64,000 nt of DNA from Verrucomicrobium spinosum DSM 4136 = JCM 18804. GTDB lineage: Bacteria; Verrucomicrobiota; Verrucomicrobiia; Verrucomicrobiales; Verrucomicrobiaceae. Below, piece by piece: positions 1 through 9,688 of the stretch. Made by a program: the position numbers and the translations under genes. Under the pieces are notes generated by a model that made no database searches, was not told the DNA's origin, and saw only the letters and a list, made by a program, of their open reading frames with translations. Position 1 is the stretch's first letter, and every line of letters starts with the position of its first letter. The DNA is taken from positions 6,977,105-7,041,104 of the forward strand of contig NZ_ABIZ01000001.1 of the NCBI RefSeq assembly GCF_000172155.1. Reading direction: 5' to 3'.

Positions 1-1024
1 CCGCGGGCGCGGCGAACTGGTGCTCGAACCGCGGCGTCAGCGCCTGGATCTCCTCCGCCGTCTTCCCGTGGTACGTGGGCGGCGCAGGCTCCCCCTGGAA
101 GTGGGGCGTCTTCACCAGCGTGGTGCCCCAGGGCGGGGCGGACTCGAAGTTCAAGGCATAACCCACCACGAACGTCCCGCTCGTGCCCGGCTGGGCCGGA
201 TCACTCACCGCCAGCCAGTGGGCGTTGCTGCCCACCATCGTGTTCCCCACCGCCGCCACAGAGAAGTAGTACTCCTCCGCACCCGGCAGCGCCCGGTGCG
301 TGATGATGAACGGCGCGGAGTAGCCCGCGCCAAACATGCCGTCCGGCCCCGCCTCCAGCGCCAGCTGCACCGTTGTTTCCAGAACCTGCACCCCGCCCAC
401 CGTGGTCACAAAGGTCTTCTGAAATCCGTTGTCACCAAACTGCTTCCACTCCGCCGCCGAGTTCGTGGCCGAGGCCCCCTTCCAGTGCGGGATGTCCAGC
501 GCCTGCACCTGCACCGGCACCACGTTCCCCTGCTGGGCAAAGTCCGACCTCCGGTACACGCGGATGCTCATCTCATCCGGCACATCTGTCGCCGCAGACT
601 GCCCCCCCGTGTGCAGGGCAAAGCGGCTGCTCTGGCCAATGTACAGCGGCGTCCCGCCCGACTCACTGCCGAAGCCCGCGATCGGGTTCTGCACCTCCAG
701 CGGGTAGGTCACCGTGCCGCTGTTGTTCTGGATGAGGAAGCTGGACTGCCCCGCGATCTTGAAGAACCACGGGTAGGCACCGTAGTCCAGCCCGGAGGCC
801 CACGGCGCAATGCCCGTGGGGGAGAGCTGCACCCCCTTCTGGAAATCCAGCGGAATCACAAACGCCTGGTACGTGGGGTCATCCCCCGCCCCGTAGGAAA
901 ACCTGCCCGTGCGCGGCTGGGGGCCGGACGGGGCCTGGGCGGAGGCCGGAGTCAACCATGAGCTCACAGCCATCACGGCCGTGGCCAGGCACAAAAAGAC
1001 CCGGGGAGTGCTCTTCGTCATCAT
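1..1024 (-). CDS. Secreted protein of unknown function, C-terminus beyond window
   Basis: An open frame reads from two adjacent ATG codons (1024 or 1021) to the window edge without a stop, giving about 341 residues. The N-terminus is a good Sec signal peptide: MTKSTPRVF, a hydrophobic stretch, then a cleavage-like PASAQA. The mature part is rich in Gly, Thr, aromatic and beta-prone residues, with phrases such as RFSYGAGDDPTYQAF and WKGASATNSAAEW, suggesting an extracellular beta-rich protein. I recognise no domain. It is third in a co-directional run after the RCC1 giant and a lipoprotein (62 bp gap to the latter). By analogy with the plus-strand locus at 10.4-21.6 kb, where a giant repeat protein precedes an RHS protein, the missing part could be RHS-like, but nothing visible proves that. 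No Shine-Dalgarno sequence is seen. Confidence 0.8.
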   Translation of the reverse strand, partial: MMTKSTPRVFLCLATAVMAVSSWLTPASAQAPSGPQPRTGRFSYGAGDDPTYQAFVIPLDFQKGVQLSPTGIAPWASGLDYGAYPWFFKIAGQSSFLIQNNSGTVTYPLEVQNPIAGFGSESGGTPLYIGQSSRFALHTGGQSAATDVPDEMSIRVYRRSDFAQQGNVVPVQVQALDIPHWKGASATNSAAEWKQFGDNGFQKTFVTTVGGVQVLETTVQLALEAGPDGMFGAGYSAPFIITHRALPGAEEYYFSVAAVGNTMVGSNAHWLAVSDPAQPGTSGTFVVGYALNFESAPPWGTTLVKTPHFQGEPAPPTYHGKTAEEIQALTPRFEHQFAAPA

Positions 1025-1086
1025 TGCAGCAGAGGGGTGAAGAAAGGTTCTATGAAACCTGAGTGAAAGGGTGTGTCAGCCTCGTC

Positions 1087-1605
1087 TTACCGGGCCGGGA
1101 CGGGGTTGGCGGTTTCCGCGGCCTTGCGCACGCGCAGCATCTCCGCCATGGCCTGGTGCCGGGCCTCCAGCCGCATCGGCGCCGTCTGGGGCCCCTCCGC
1201 AGGCTGCGGCTGCCTCTGCAGCTTCTGGTCCGTGGCAGACTCCACCGTCAGCAGGCTGCCGTTTTCCCCCGGCGCCTTGGAGAGCGTCAGCCCGCCCTCC
1301 CCCGACACCGTAAGTGGCTGCGCTGGAGCCGGCATCGCTGCCGCAGCCGCAGCAGGATTGGCCGCAGGCTCCGGTGCCACCGCCAGCGGGCGCAGATCCT
1401 TCGTCTCCGGCAGGGCAGGGTGCTCGATGATCTCGATCCCGTCGGCGGACACCTTCTTCTTCACCGGCGCAGGCGCAGACACCTCGCTCGTGGCCGGCGG
1501 CGGCGCCCCCTCCCTGGAGCAGGAGCCCAGCCCCCAGACCGCGGCGCAGAGGAGGCTGAGGGTGAGGAGCGCGCCGGGAGTTCTAGTTGTGCACAACAGT
1601 TTCAT
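1087..1605 (-). CDS. Small Pro/Ala-rich lipoprotein
   Basis: 172 residues. A short basic start and hydrophobic core lead to a lipobox L26-G27-S28-C29, so the protein is probably lipidated at Cys29. The rest is low-complexity, rich in Ala, Pro and Glu (for example EPAANPAAAAAAMPAPAQP), with a charged C-terminal helix near residues 145-170. This fits a spacer or tether rather than an enzyme. It lies between the RCC1 giant (67 bp upstream) and the partial secreted protein downstream, probably in one transcript. The leader in the sense direction reads ACCTCCTTT just before the ATG, the complement of a Shine-Dalgarno rather than one. No family is recognised. Confidence 0.85.
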   Translation of the reverse strand: MKLLCTTRTPGALLTLSLLCAAVWGLGSCSREGAPPPATSEVSAPAPVKKKVSADGIEIIEHPALPETKDLRPLAVAPEPAANPAAAAAAMPAPAQPLTVSGEGGLTLSKAPGENGSLLTVESATDQKLQRQPQPAEGPQTAPMRLEARHQAMAEMLRVRKAAETANPVPAR

Positions 1606-1672
1606 AAAGGAGGTCCGGTTGGGAGAGTTTCAGGAAAGAATAGAAGCAAAGGTTCGCCACGGAAGGCGGCGG

Positions 1673-4600
1673 TCAGAGCGTCACCCCGCTGCCGGGAGAG
1701 GTGATCTGCACATTCATCTGGCCCACGCTGGGATCATGCGGGTTGCCGTCCAGCTTGTTGGCGATCGAGTCCCCGTCGATGTCGCCGTTCGGATCCAGGT
1801 CCCAGGATCCGGGGTTGATCGCGTAGCTCTGGCCGGAGAGCGCCCGTTGGTACTCCTCCAGTGCTGTGTAGCCGTCGCCATCCAGGTCAGAGAGTGAATC
1901 CAGCCCGTCCGCAGGGTTCAGCCCATGGGCCAGCTCCCACGTGTCATCGATGCCGTCCTGGTCCGCGTCATTGGAGGCCGTGGCCCCCGTCACATCCACC
2001 ACCAGGCCCCGCGCCACGGATCCGCCCCGGTCATCGCTCACCGCCAGCGCCAGCACATAGAGCCCGTTGGTCACGCCAGAGAGCGTGTTCTTCGCCTTCA
2101 GCACCCCGTCGCCACCGATCTCAAAATGCGTGGCCAGAGGGTTGCTCGTGCCCGGGATGGAGAACGTCAGCGGATCATAGTCCTCATCCAGCCCCACCAT
2201 GTCCCCCACACGGCGGGACACCGGCACCCCGCCGATCACCTGGCCCGGCCGCGCCGTGATGCCCAGGTAGGAGTAGTAGTGCCCCGGCAGGTTCGTGGTA
2301 TTACGCAGCCCCGTGCGGACCGCCAGCTCATAGCCCTGCGCCTCCTCCACATACTCGCCAAAGCGGGCCCCCGCCGCGAGCGCACCGTCCGTGATGGTGT
2401 CGATCGCAAAGATGTAGTCCTGATCCAGCTCCCCGTTCCACTGCAGCAGCATCACATTGCCCCGGTCCCACGCGCTCATGTTGTCCCCCGCCGTCCAGGA
2501 CGAGGCCGGCCGCCCCACCGCGATGCGCATCGCGCTGTCGATCGAGACCGAGTAGCCAAAGAGCGAGCTGCCCAGTCCCGCGATCTTCGCCTGCACCGCG
2601 GGATAGAGGGCAAACAAGTTCTGGAAGCCCAGGATCTGCCCCGGCTCATTCCACCGGCTCAGATAGACCGCCCCCGTATCCCCCAGCGCATAGAGCGTGC
2701 TGCCCACCTGGAAAAGCCCGTCCTCATACGGCGCGCCCACCACATAGTTCCGCCCGCGGAGGGAGACAGAGAAGCCATACTTGCCCCCGGTCTGCGCCCC
2801 CAGGCTGTACTCCGTGCGGTGCAGCGCCCACGCACTGCCGTTCCAGTTGTACAGGTGCGCCGCGCCCGCATCCGTGATCGAGCCGCCGCCGTTGGGCTTG
2901 TCCTTCCCCGGGGAGCCCACGATCAGGCGCGTGCCATCCACCGACAACGACGCGCCAAACTGGTCCCCCGCCGCCCCGCCACCCGGGGGCGCGATCACGC
3001 TGGAGCTGATGCTCAGCCCGTTGAAATCCAGCACATACACCAGCCCCGTGGCCCCGCTGCCCCCGTTCACCGCCCCCGGCGCCCCGATGAAGGCCTTGTT
3101 TCCTGAAGCCACAATGCTCGTGCCGAACCCGGACGTCGTGCCCGCCCCGCCCGGAGGCGACAGCGCCCCCTGGTACACCCAGCTGCTCCCGTTGTAGAGA
3201 TACACCTCCACCTGGTTCAGCGGAGCCGCCCCCGTGGGCGAGGCCGGCGTGGTGCGCCAGAGAAAGACCGTGCCCACAGAGGTGGCGACGAATTCCCCGT
3301 CCTGGAACGCCTCCGTGAACTGCCCCGTGCCGATCGTGGTGAAGACCGCATAACTCGGCGCACTCGTGCTGTAGAGCGCCAGCTCATCCGGCACCACGCC
3401 CAGCGCATCCGGCGCATGGTTGGCCGTCGGGTAGTTCGAGGTCACACCCGTGGCCGTGGCCGAGTAGGCGGAGCTGCCGGACTCGTTGACCGCCTTGACC
3501 CGGTAGTAGTACGTGGTCGCCCCCTTCAGACCCACGCGGTCCTCATAGCTCGTCGTATTGGCCGGCAGCAGCGGGCTCGCCACCACCACGGCAAAGCCGG
3601 AGGTCGTGGACCGCTCCACGATGTAGCTCACCTCATTGTTCGCATTGTCCGTCCAGTTCACCAGCATGGCCCGTGCGGCCAGCGCCGTGGCCGTCACCCC
3701 CGTCGGCGTCGCCGGCAGCAGCCCCTGCGTGGTCGCCCCCACAAAGGCCGTCTGCGTCTCCCCCCGCACATTCACCGCCGCCACCTTGTACTGGTACGTG
3801 GTGGCGGGCACCAGGCCCGTGTCCACATACTGCAGGGCCGCAGGCGCCAGATCGATCTGGAAGCGCTGGTTCGCCCCGGTCGCGTCATACCCTCGCACCC
3901 GCACCGCCGTGCGCGTCGCATCCACCGGCAGGGCCCAGCCCAGGCTCGCCTGGTACGGCAGCGTCGCCGCCACCACCAGGGAGGTGGGGGCAGCGGGCAC
4001 CTTCGGCAGCGTCAGCTCGCTGGAGTAGTCAGAGTACTCCGTGTCCACCCCGTCCGTGTTCACAGCCCGAACCCGGAACACATAATCACTGGCCCCCACC
4101 AGGCTCCCCACCGTGGCCGTGGTGGCATTGCCCCCCGTGGTGGCCCCGGTCAGGAAGGCGGGCGCCCCCACCACCTTCCCCTCCACCACATAGCCCGTCT
4201 CATTGCCCGCCTGGTCCACCCAGGAGAGCGTCGCCTCCACCGGGCTGGCCGAGACCAGCGTCAACTGCGCAGGCGCAGCCGGCTTGGCAGGCTTCGTACT
4301 CGCAGAGACCGCCGCGCTCCGGCCCGTGCCATACAGGCTCACCGTCGCCACGCGGAAAAGGTGCGCCGTCTTCTCCGGCAGGCCAGACACCAGGCAGCTC
4401 GTCGCATTCGCCGGCACACTCCCCGCCGCCACCCAGGTGGTGCCGCCGTCCAGAGACTTCTCCATGCGGAAGCTCGTCTCAAAGGGGCACGCGCTCAGCC
4501 ACGTGAGCTTCACCGCATTCGCATGGCGCTCCGTCACCGTCACACCCGTCGCCACCAGCCCCTGCGCCGTGGCAAAGGCCTGCCCGTCCGTGATGGAGTC

Positions 4601-7246
4601 ATCATCGCTGTCCGTATCCACCGGCGAGCTCCCGTAGAGGTACTCACCCGCCTCCGTCAGCCCGTCCCCGTCCACATCATCCGCCTGGTCATGTGCCAGC
4701 GTGCCGTGGTGCGCATGCTCCCACCAGTCCGGCAGGTCATCACCATCGTGATCATACGGCGCCCGGATCACCACCGGGGCTGAGGGCAGGGAGAGCGCCC
4801 CCAGCTCATCCTCACCCACCGCCGTTATTTCAAAGTCCCCGTAGGTCCACGGCGTGAACTCCACCGTGTACGGCGCCGTGTCATCCGTCCCCAGCAGCAC
4901 CCCCTGGTGGTAGAAGTGCACCTTCGCCGCAGGCGCGCTCCCCGTCACCTCCGCCGTGAGGGTCTGCGCCGTGCCCAGCGGCACGATCGTCTCCGTGGGT
5001 GGCGACACGATGGCCGCCGTAGGCTCCACGAACTCATAGCCCAGCGCAGGCGAGTTGACAGGCAGGGAGACCGGCACGCCGGTGCCGAACTCACGCAACT
5101 GCCCCTGCTCCCCCGCCCCCCAGGACAGCAGGGTGCCATCGATCTTCAGCGCCAGCGTGTGCCCCCGGCCCGCCGCCACCGCCAGCGCATGCGTCACCCC
5201 CGGCACCTGCACCGCCGTCAGCCGGTCCGTCACCGTCCCGTCTCCCAGCTGCCCGCTCGCATTCTTGCCCGCCGCCCAGACCGTGCCGTCACTGCGCACC
5301 GCCACCGTGTGCTCCTCCCCCACCGCGATCGCCACCACATTCGTCAGCCCGCTCATCTGCACCGCCGTCAGCCGCGTCGTCGTCGTCCCGTCCCCCAGCT
5401 GCCCGCTCGCATTCCCGCCAAAGGCCCACACCGTGCCATCACCCTTCAGCACCACCGTATGCCGCCCCCCGGCCGCCACCGCCACCGCCCCCGTCAGGCC
5501 CGTCGCCTGCACCGGCGCATATCTTGACGTGGTCGTACCGTCGCCCAGTTGTCCATACGTGTTCCCGCCAAAGGTCCACACCGTGCCATCAGACTTCAGC
5601 AGCGCAGAGTGGCCCCGGCCCGCCGCCACCGCCGTGATATCCACCGTCCCGCTCACCTGCGCCGGCGTCGCCCGGGATGACACAAACGTCCCGTCCCCCA
5701 GCGTGCCATTGGTGTTGCTGCCAAAGCCCCACACCGTGCCATCCGTCTTCAGCACCAGGGAAAAGTCATACCCCACCGCCACCGCCTTCGCATCGCTCAG
5801 CGCCGTCACCTGCACTGGCGTCAGCTGCGAGGCCCCCGCCGTCACGCCCAGCTGCCCCAGGGAGTTCAGCCCGTAAGACCACACCGTGCCGTCCGTCTTC
5901 GCCACCACCGTGTGGTTGTACCCCACCCCCACATCCCGCACCCCGCTCAGCCCCGTGGGCTGCACCGGCACAGAGGACGGCAGCACCCCGCCGTTCCCCA
6001 GTTGACCGGCATGGTTATACCCAAAACCCAGCACCGCCCCGTTGCCCCGCACCACCCCGGTGTTGTCACCCCCCGCCTTCAGCGTCGCCACCGTCGTCAC
6101 CCCGCTCACCGGCATCGGCAGCTTCCGGGGTGAGGGCGAGGCCCCGCCCAGCCGCCCCCCCGCAGAGTAGCCCACCCCCCACAGCGTGCCATCAGCCTTC
6201 ATCAGCACCGAGTGCTCCGCCCCCGCCGCGATCGCCGCCACATCCGTGATCGCCATCTCCACCGGCACCGTACCCGCCGTGAGGCTGCCATCCCCCAGCT
6301 GCCCGTAGGTGTTGGCTCCAAAAGCCCACACCGTGCCATCGGCCTTCAGCGCCAGAGAGTGCGCCCCTCCGGCCGCAATCGCCACCACCCCCGTCAGACC
6401 CGACACCTGCACCGGCGCATTGCGGGAAGTCGTCGTCCCATCCCCCAGCTGCCCCGCCTCATTCGCACCAAACGCCCACACCGTGCCATCGCTCTTCAGC
6501 GCCAGAGAGTGCCGCCCCGCCGCCGCGATCGCCACCACATCCGTCAGCGCAGACACCTGCACCGCCGTCAGACGCATCGTGTTCGTACCATCCCCCAGCT
6601 GCCCTTCAAAGTTTGCGCCAAAGGCCCACACCGTGCCATCAGACTTCAGCGCCAGGGAATGCAAGCTGCCCGCCGCCAGATCCACCACATCCGTCAGCCC
6701 CGTGGCCTGCACCGGAGACACCCGCCCCGTCGTCGTGCCATCGCCCAGATTCCCCACCCCGTTCTCACCGAAACCCCACACCGTCCCGTCCGTCTTCAGC
6801 ACCAGCGTGTGCAAGTCCCCCGCCGCAACATCCGCCGTCACCCCAGAGAGCGCCCCCACCTGGGTGGGACTCCACACGCTCACCGACGCGTAGCCCAGCC
6901 CCAGCTGGCCAAAGGTATTGAGCCCATACATCCACAGCGTGCCATCACTCCGCACCGCCGCCGTATGCGCCGCCCCCGCCGTCACACAGACCACATCCGT
7001 CAGAGACCCCGCCTGCACTGGCAGCGCCGAGCTCCCCGTCAGGGACACGCCCAGCTGCCCCAGCTCCGCCGCGCCCACCCCCCAGACCGTGCCATCCTCC
7101 CTGGCCACCACCGTGTGGGCGTGGCCCGCCGCCAGGTTCTTTCCAGTAACCGCCTGCGCCATCCCACCGCCACTCCAGGCCAGGCCCGCCAGCGCCACCA
7201 GTGCCGTCGTCAGCGTCGTCCACCCCGTTGACCGCAGGCGCAGCAT
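1673..7246 (-). CDS. Giant secreted RCC1 / Ig / FN3 / FG-GAP repeat protein
   Basis: 1857 residues from the chosen ATG at 7246, which directly precedes a signal peptide (MLRLRSTGW, hydrophobic core, GGGMAQA). The frame stays open to 7474, but the extra 76 residues look non-coding. Approximate order: 14 RCC1-type repeats (35-755, each with a DGTVWGFG..GQLGDGT-like core), one Ig-like domain (775-855), a calcium-binding DxDxDxD segment with DLPDWWE (855-905), four FN3 domains (910-1235), four or more FG-GAP-like blades such as FGASLSVDGTRLIVGSPG (1240-1670), a cadherin-like segment (1670-1755) and further DxDGDG repeats. Fourteen RCC1 units suggest two seven-bladed propellers. All domains are adhesion or binding modules; no enzyme is visible. 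It probably acts at the cell surface or outside the cell. It ends abruptly in ITSPGSGVTL, which resembles the first strand of another Ig-like domain. Confidence 0.9.
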   Translation of the reverse strand: MLRLRSTGWTTLTTALVALAGLAWSGGGMAQAVTGKNLAAGHAHTVVAREDGTVWGVGAAELGQLGVSLTGSSALPVQAGSLTDVVCVTAGAAHTAAVRSDGTLWMYGLNTFGQLGLGYASVSVWSPTQVGALSGVTADVAAGDLHTLVLKTDGTVWGFGENGVGNLGDGTTTGRVSPVQATGLTDVVDLAAGSLHSLALKSDGTVWAFGANFEGQLGDGTNTMRLTAVQVSALTDVVAIAAAGRHSLALKSDGTVWAFGANEAGQLGDGTTTSRNAPVQVSGLTGVVAIAAGGAHSLALKADGTVWAFGANTYGQLGDGSLTAGTVPVEMAITDVAAIAAGAEHSVLMKADGTLWGVGYSAGGRLGGASPSPRKLPMPVSGVTTVATLKAGGDNTGVVRGNGAVLGFGYNHAGQLGNGGVLPSSVPVQPTGLSGVRDVGVGYNHTVVAKTDGTVWSYGLNSLGQLGVTAGASQLTPVQVTALSDAKAVAVGYDFSLVLKTDGTVWGFGSNTNGTLGDGTFVSSRATPAQVSGTVDITAVAAGRGHSALLKSDGTVWTFGGNTYGQLGDGTTTSRYAPVQATGLTGAVAVAAGGRHTVVLKGDGTVWAFGGNASGQLGDGTTTTRLTAVQMSGLTNVVAIAVGEEHTVAVRSDGTVWAAGKNASGQLGDGTVTDRLTAVQVPGVTHALAVAAGRGHTLALKIDGTLLSWGAGEQGQLREFGTGVPVSLPVNSPALGYEFVEPTAAIVSPPTETIVPLGTAQTLTAEVTGSAPAAKVHFYHQGVLLGTDDTAPYTVEFTPWTYGDFEITAVGEDELGALSLPSAPVVIRAPYDHDGDDLPDWWEHAHHGTLAHDQADDVDGDGLTEAGEYLYGSSPVDTDSDDDSITDGQAFATAQGLVATGVTVTERHANAVKLTWLSACPFETSFRMEKSLDGGTTWVAAGSVPANATSCLVSGLPEKTAHLFRVATVSLYGTGRSAAVSASTKPAKPAAPAQLTLVSASPVEATLSWVDQAGNETGYVVEGKVVGAPAFLTGATTGGNATTATVGSLVGASDYVFRVRAVNTDGVDTEYSDYSSELTLPKVPAAPTSLVVAATLPYQASLGWALPVDATRTAVRVRGYDATGANQRFQIDLAPAALQYVDTGLVPATTYQYKVAAVNVRGETQTAFVGATTQGLLPATPTGVTATALAARAMLVNWTDNANNEVSYIVERSTTSGFAVVVASPLLPANTTSYEDRVGLKGATTYYYRVKAVNESGSSAYSATATGVTSNYPTANHAPDALGVVPDELALYSTSAPSYAVFTTIGTGQFTEAFQDGEFVATSVGTVFLWRTTPASPTGAAPLNQVEVYLYNGSSWVYQGALSPPGGAGTTSGFGTSIVASGNKAFIGAPGAVNGGSGATGLVYVLDFNGLSISSSVIAPPGGGAAGDQFGASLSVDGTRLIVGSPGKDKPNGGGSITDAGAAHLYNWNGSAWALHRTEYSLGAQTGGKYGFSVSLRGRNYVVGAPYEDGLFQVGSTLYALGDTGAVYLSRWNEPGQILGFQNLFALYPAVQAKIAGLGSSLFGYSVSIDSAMRIAVGRPASSWTAGDNMSAWDRGNVMLLQWNGELDQDYIFAIDTITDGALAAGARFGEYVEEAQGYELAVRTGLRNTTNLPGHYYSYLGITARPGQVIGGVPVSRRVGDMVGLDEDYDPLTFSIPGTSNPLATHFEIGGDGVLKAKNTLSGVTNGLYVLALAVSDDRGGSVARGLVVDVTGATASNDADQDGIDDTWELAHGLNPADGLDSLSDLDGDGYTALEEYQRALSGQSYAINPGSWDLDPNGDIDGDSIANKLDGNPHDPSVGQMNVQITSPGSGVTL

Positions 7247-8640
7247 CCCCCACCCCCGGCCCACGCCCCGCCTCCCGCCGGCCCCCTGCGGCCCGTCCAC
7301 CCCGGCAGATCCCACGGCATGCACATCCTCCCCGTCAGGCAGACGGCAGGCATGCAGAGCCACCCCACTCGGGCAGCCACCTCTGGGCGTGAAGCATTTC
7401 GTTGTAAACTTCATGGTGATTGGCGTGAAAAATCCGCAGACATCCCGGCGCACCTCCGCAGCACAAGGCTCCATGAGGACCCGCCGTCCATCCTTTCAAG
7501 TGTGACTCTGGTGATCTCCTGCTCTCGATTCCTTCAATTCCTCCGACTCCGTCATCCTGGCCCCGCAGTCCAGCCGGCCTCCAGCCCCGCCGCCCTACAT
7601 GCGACTCATTAGCCCTGCAAGCGCAAAAAGTTTATCCATAACCCTTATCTCACATCCAGGCAATCCTGGCGGCAACCCCGGGTCAGACAGGTGCTTTCAG
7701 AGAACCCCGCGGTCCCCCTGCCGCGCAGGCTGCCCCACCGGGCACGCCCCGTCCGCACATGCACTTCCCTAGAACCTCAATGCTCGTCTTCATGATCATT
7801 CTCCACGGGCACAGCCGCCGTTCACACCGGCACCGCGCAACTTCTTCCAGGATCCGGCAGGTTGCAAAGTTTCCTCGTCCGGATGGGTTAACAGCACAAA
7901 TCCTTGTCCGCGTCCCACCATCTTGCAATGCATTATTCCATCTTCTCTATAATTTTTTGTCGCACAGATTTCCCCGCTCATTTGGCCGAGCTTCCCATGG
8001 ATATTTTTCATCCATTCAAACATGAGCATCAGCCCTCTCATCATTGGGAGCCCCGTCCTCAGGAAACCAGGCGAACGTCATTCCATTTTTGCCACATTCA
8101 TTCATCCTTGCATCTGGAACATGACAACCCCCTGCACCAACCGCCCCCACCCATCCCCCCTGCCTTTCATCCTTAACTTGCAAAATGGAGAACCTCCGCC
8201 GCCAAATGTAACCACCACGACACAAACGCGCCCCTCCAGGATTGTTTCCTATATAAGACAGGGTGCCACCGATCACTCCGCGTCCGGGCCCCAGAGCAAT
8301 TCCATGCCAGCGCCAACCTCCCCAACTGGCCACCCAGCCCCATCCGCAGCCAAAAAAAATCGCGAATTAATCACCCCTCCCGGCGGCTCAGTCCGCCGCA
8401 GGAACGGCCCAACCACCACCACAGCACCACCCGTTGTGATTTGAAATGACCGTCGCTGCCATCAGCGCAACCGCTCCCTGGCACCCCGGCATCCTGCGGC
8501 AGGCTCAAACCCGCCACACCACACACGCCACCCCCATCCCCCTCAGGTCTTGCGTCTTCCGCATAGCGACTGATGCCTCCGGTTGCTGGAACACCAAACA
8601 AATACCCAGACACCTCCCCCAGCGCCCTCCCTCACTCCCT
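7247..8640. other. Long non-coding stretch
   Basis: About 1.4 kb between the giant RCC1 gene and the minisatellite after the SGNH hydrolase gene. Short open frames here have poor composition and no recognisable start or domain, so I call no gene. The 7600-8300 part is less GC-rich than its surroundings. It probably holds the promoter of the minus-strand giant gene, but I cannot point to a convincing -35/-10 pair. No tRNA cloverleaf was noticed. Confidence 0.5.
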
Positions 8641-8726
8641 CACTCCACCACTCCACCACTCCACCACTCCACCACTCCACCACTCCACCACTCCACCACT
8701 CCACCACTCCACCACTCCACCACTCC
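8641..8726. repeat. 9-bp minisatellite, about 9.5 copies
   Basis: Tandem copies of CCACCACTC, nearly perfect. The array ends about 21 bp from the stop codon of the minus-strand SGNH hydrolase gene. The same unit recurs after two other minus-strand genes (35121-35304 and 45891-46316), so it belongs to a dispersed family. It can be translated as a His/Ser/Thr/Pro repeat on the plus strand, but that is an artefact of the 9-bp period. Confidence 0.97.
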
Positions 8727-8746
8727 CCCCCCCAGATGCCCCCCCC

Positions 8747-9688
8747 TCACGCCCGGCGGATCTCATCGATCACCGGCCTCGCCACCACGCCGAAGTACTG
8801 GCTTGTCGGGTGAAATTCATTGTGCCACCCGTTCGCAGGCACCAGGCCCTTCAGATCCACAAAGCGCACCCGCTCCCCGTGCTTGGCCGCCAGGCCCTTC
8901 AGGATGTTCGCCAGATAGGCCAGCATCTCCTGCACAATGTCGTATTGCAGTTTCGCATCATGGATGCCGAGCTGGGACAGAGGCTTGCCCAGCCACTTCC
9001 CCTTGCCCGGCTGCGGCACCGCATCGCTGTACCCATGGCAGATGATCTTCGGCTTGGGCGGCAGCGCCAGCACCCGCTTGAAGATCATGTCATACTGCGC
9101 CTCGATCCCCTTCATAAAGGCGTAGTAAGCCGCGTTGAAATAATCCTTCGCCGGACGCCCGGCCTGAAAAGGCAGCACAAAGTCCAGCAACCCCCGCCGC
9201 GGGCTCTCATCATCCACCAGATCATTCCCGCCCGCGCTGATCAGGAACACCGCGGCCCCCTCCCGCTCAATCGGCGCGTAGAACTCCCCCTCGACCGCCA
9301 TGTTCTTCAGCACATCCCCGCCCGCGCTGAAGCACAGCACCGCCATGTCCGGCTCCGCCGCCACATAGTCGATGATGTCTTCCAGCACAAACGGGTACTG
9401 AAACCACGAGTCCCCCTCCGCCACAATGCGGATCGCCCCCGGGTTCTTCTTGATCTTCCGCCCATAGGCCAGTTGCCGGCGGAAACGGGACAGGCTGTTG
9501 GCCGTATTCAGCCCCAGCGCCGACTCCAGCCCCGGCTCTTCCACCACCAGCGCCGGGTTCACCCGCACCCCAGGCGTCATCCCCTGCGTCAGAGACTCAT
9601 CCTCCACGAAGTACTTCTTCAGCTCCTCGTCCGTCACCGCTTCATCGGCAATCAAGTCCACCAGTTCCTGGGTGTTGATCGTACTCAT
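8747..9688 (-). CDS. SGNH/GDSL-like hydrolase, apparently cytoplasmic
   Basis: 313 residues. The SGNH blocks are visible: AEGDSWFQYP with candidate nucleophile Ser94, Gly in SAGGD near 124, SAGGNDL with Asn155, and a C-terminal WHNEFHPTS with catalytic His293. The usual Asp three residues before the His is replaced by Asn290 (N-E-F-H). No signal peptide or membrane segment is present, and the N-terminal 80 residues are acidic and helical. Such enzymes hydrolyse esters of lipids, sugars or peptides; the substrate cannot be told. It stands alone: upstream is a long gap and downstream a minisatellite. The start ATG is the first in frame and has no clear ribosome-binding site. Confidence 0.85.
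   Translation of the reverse strand: MSTINTQELVDLIADEAVTDEELKKYFVEDESLTQGMTPGVRVNPALVVEEPGLESALGLNTANSLSRFRRQLAYGRKIKKNPGAIRIVAEGDSWFQYPFVLEDIIDYVAAEPDMAVLCFSAGGDVLKNMAVEGEFYAPIEREGAAVFLISAGGNDLVDDESPRRGLLDFVLPFQAGRPAKDYFNAAYYAFMKGIEAQYDMIFKRVLALPPKPKIICHGYSDAVPQPGKGKWLGKPLSQLGIHDAKLQYDIVQEMLAYLANILKGLAAKHGERVRFVDLKGLVPANGWHNEFHPTSQYFGVVARPVIDEIRRA

Noticed and set aside
1925-7231. Several long plus-strand frames opposite the RCC1 giant
   Set aside because: They are Arg/His/Pro-rich antisense shadows with repeated RHLHRR-type phrases mirroring the RCC1 units.
7247-7474. N-terminal extension of the RCC1 giant to 7474
   Set aside because: The extra 76 residues lack coding character and would bury the signal peptide inside the protein.
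7683-8613. Small minus-strand frames between the RCC1 giant and the minisatellite
   Set aside because: No signal peptide, domain or sensible codon use; overlapping frames on both strands are equally open.
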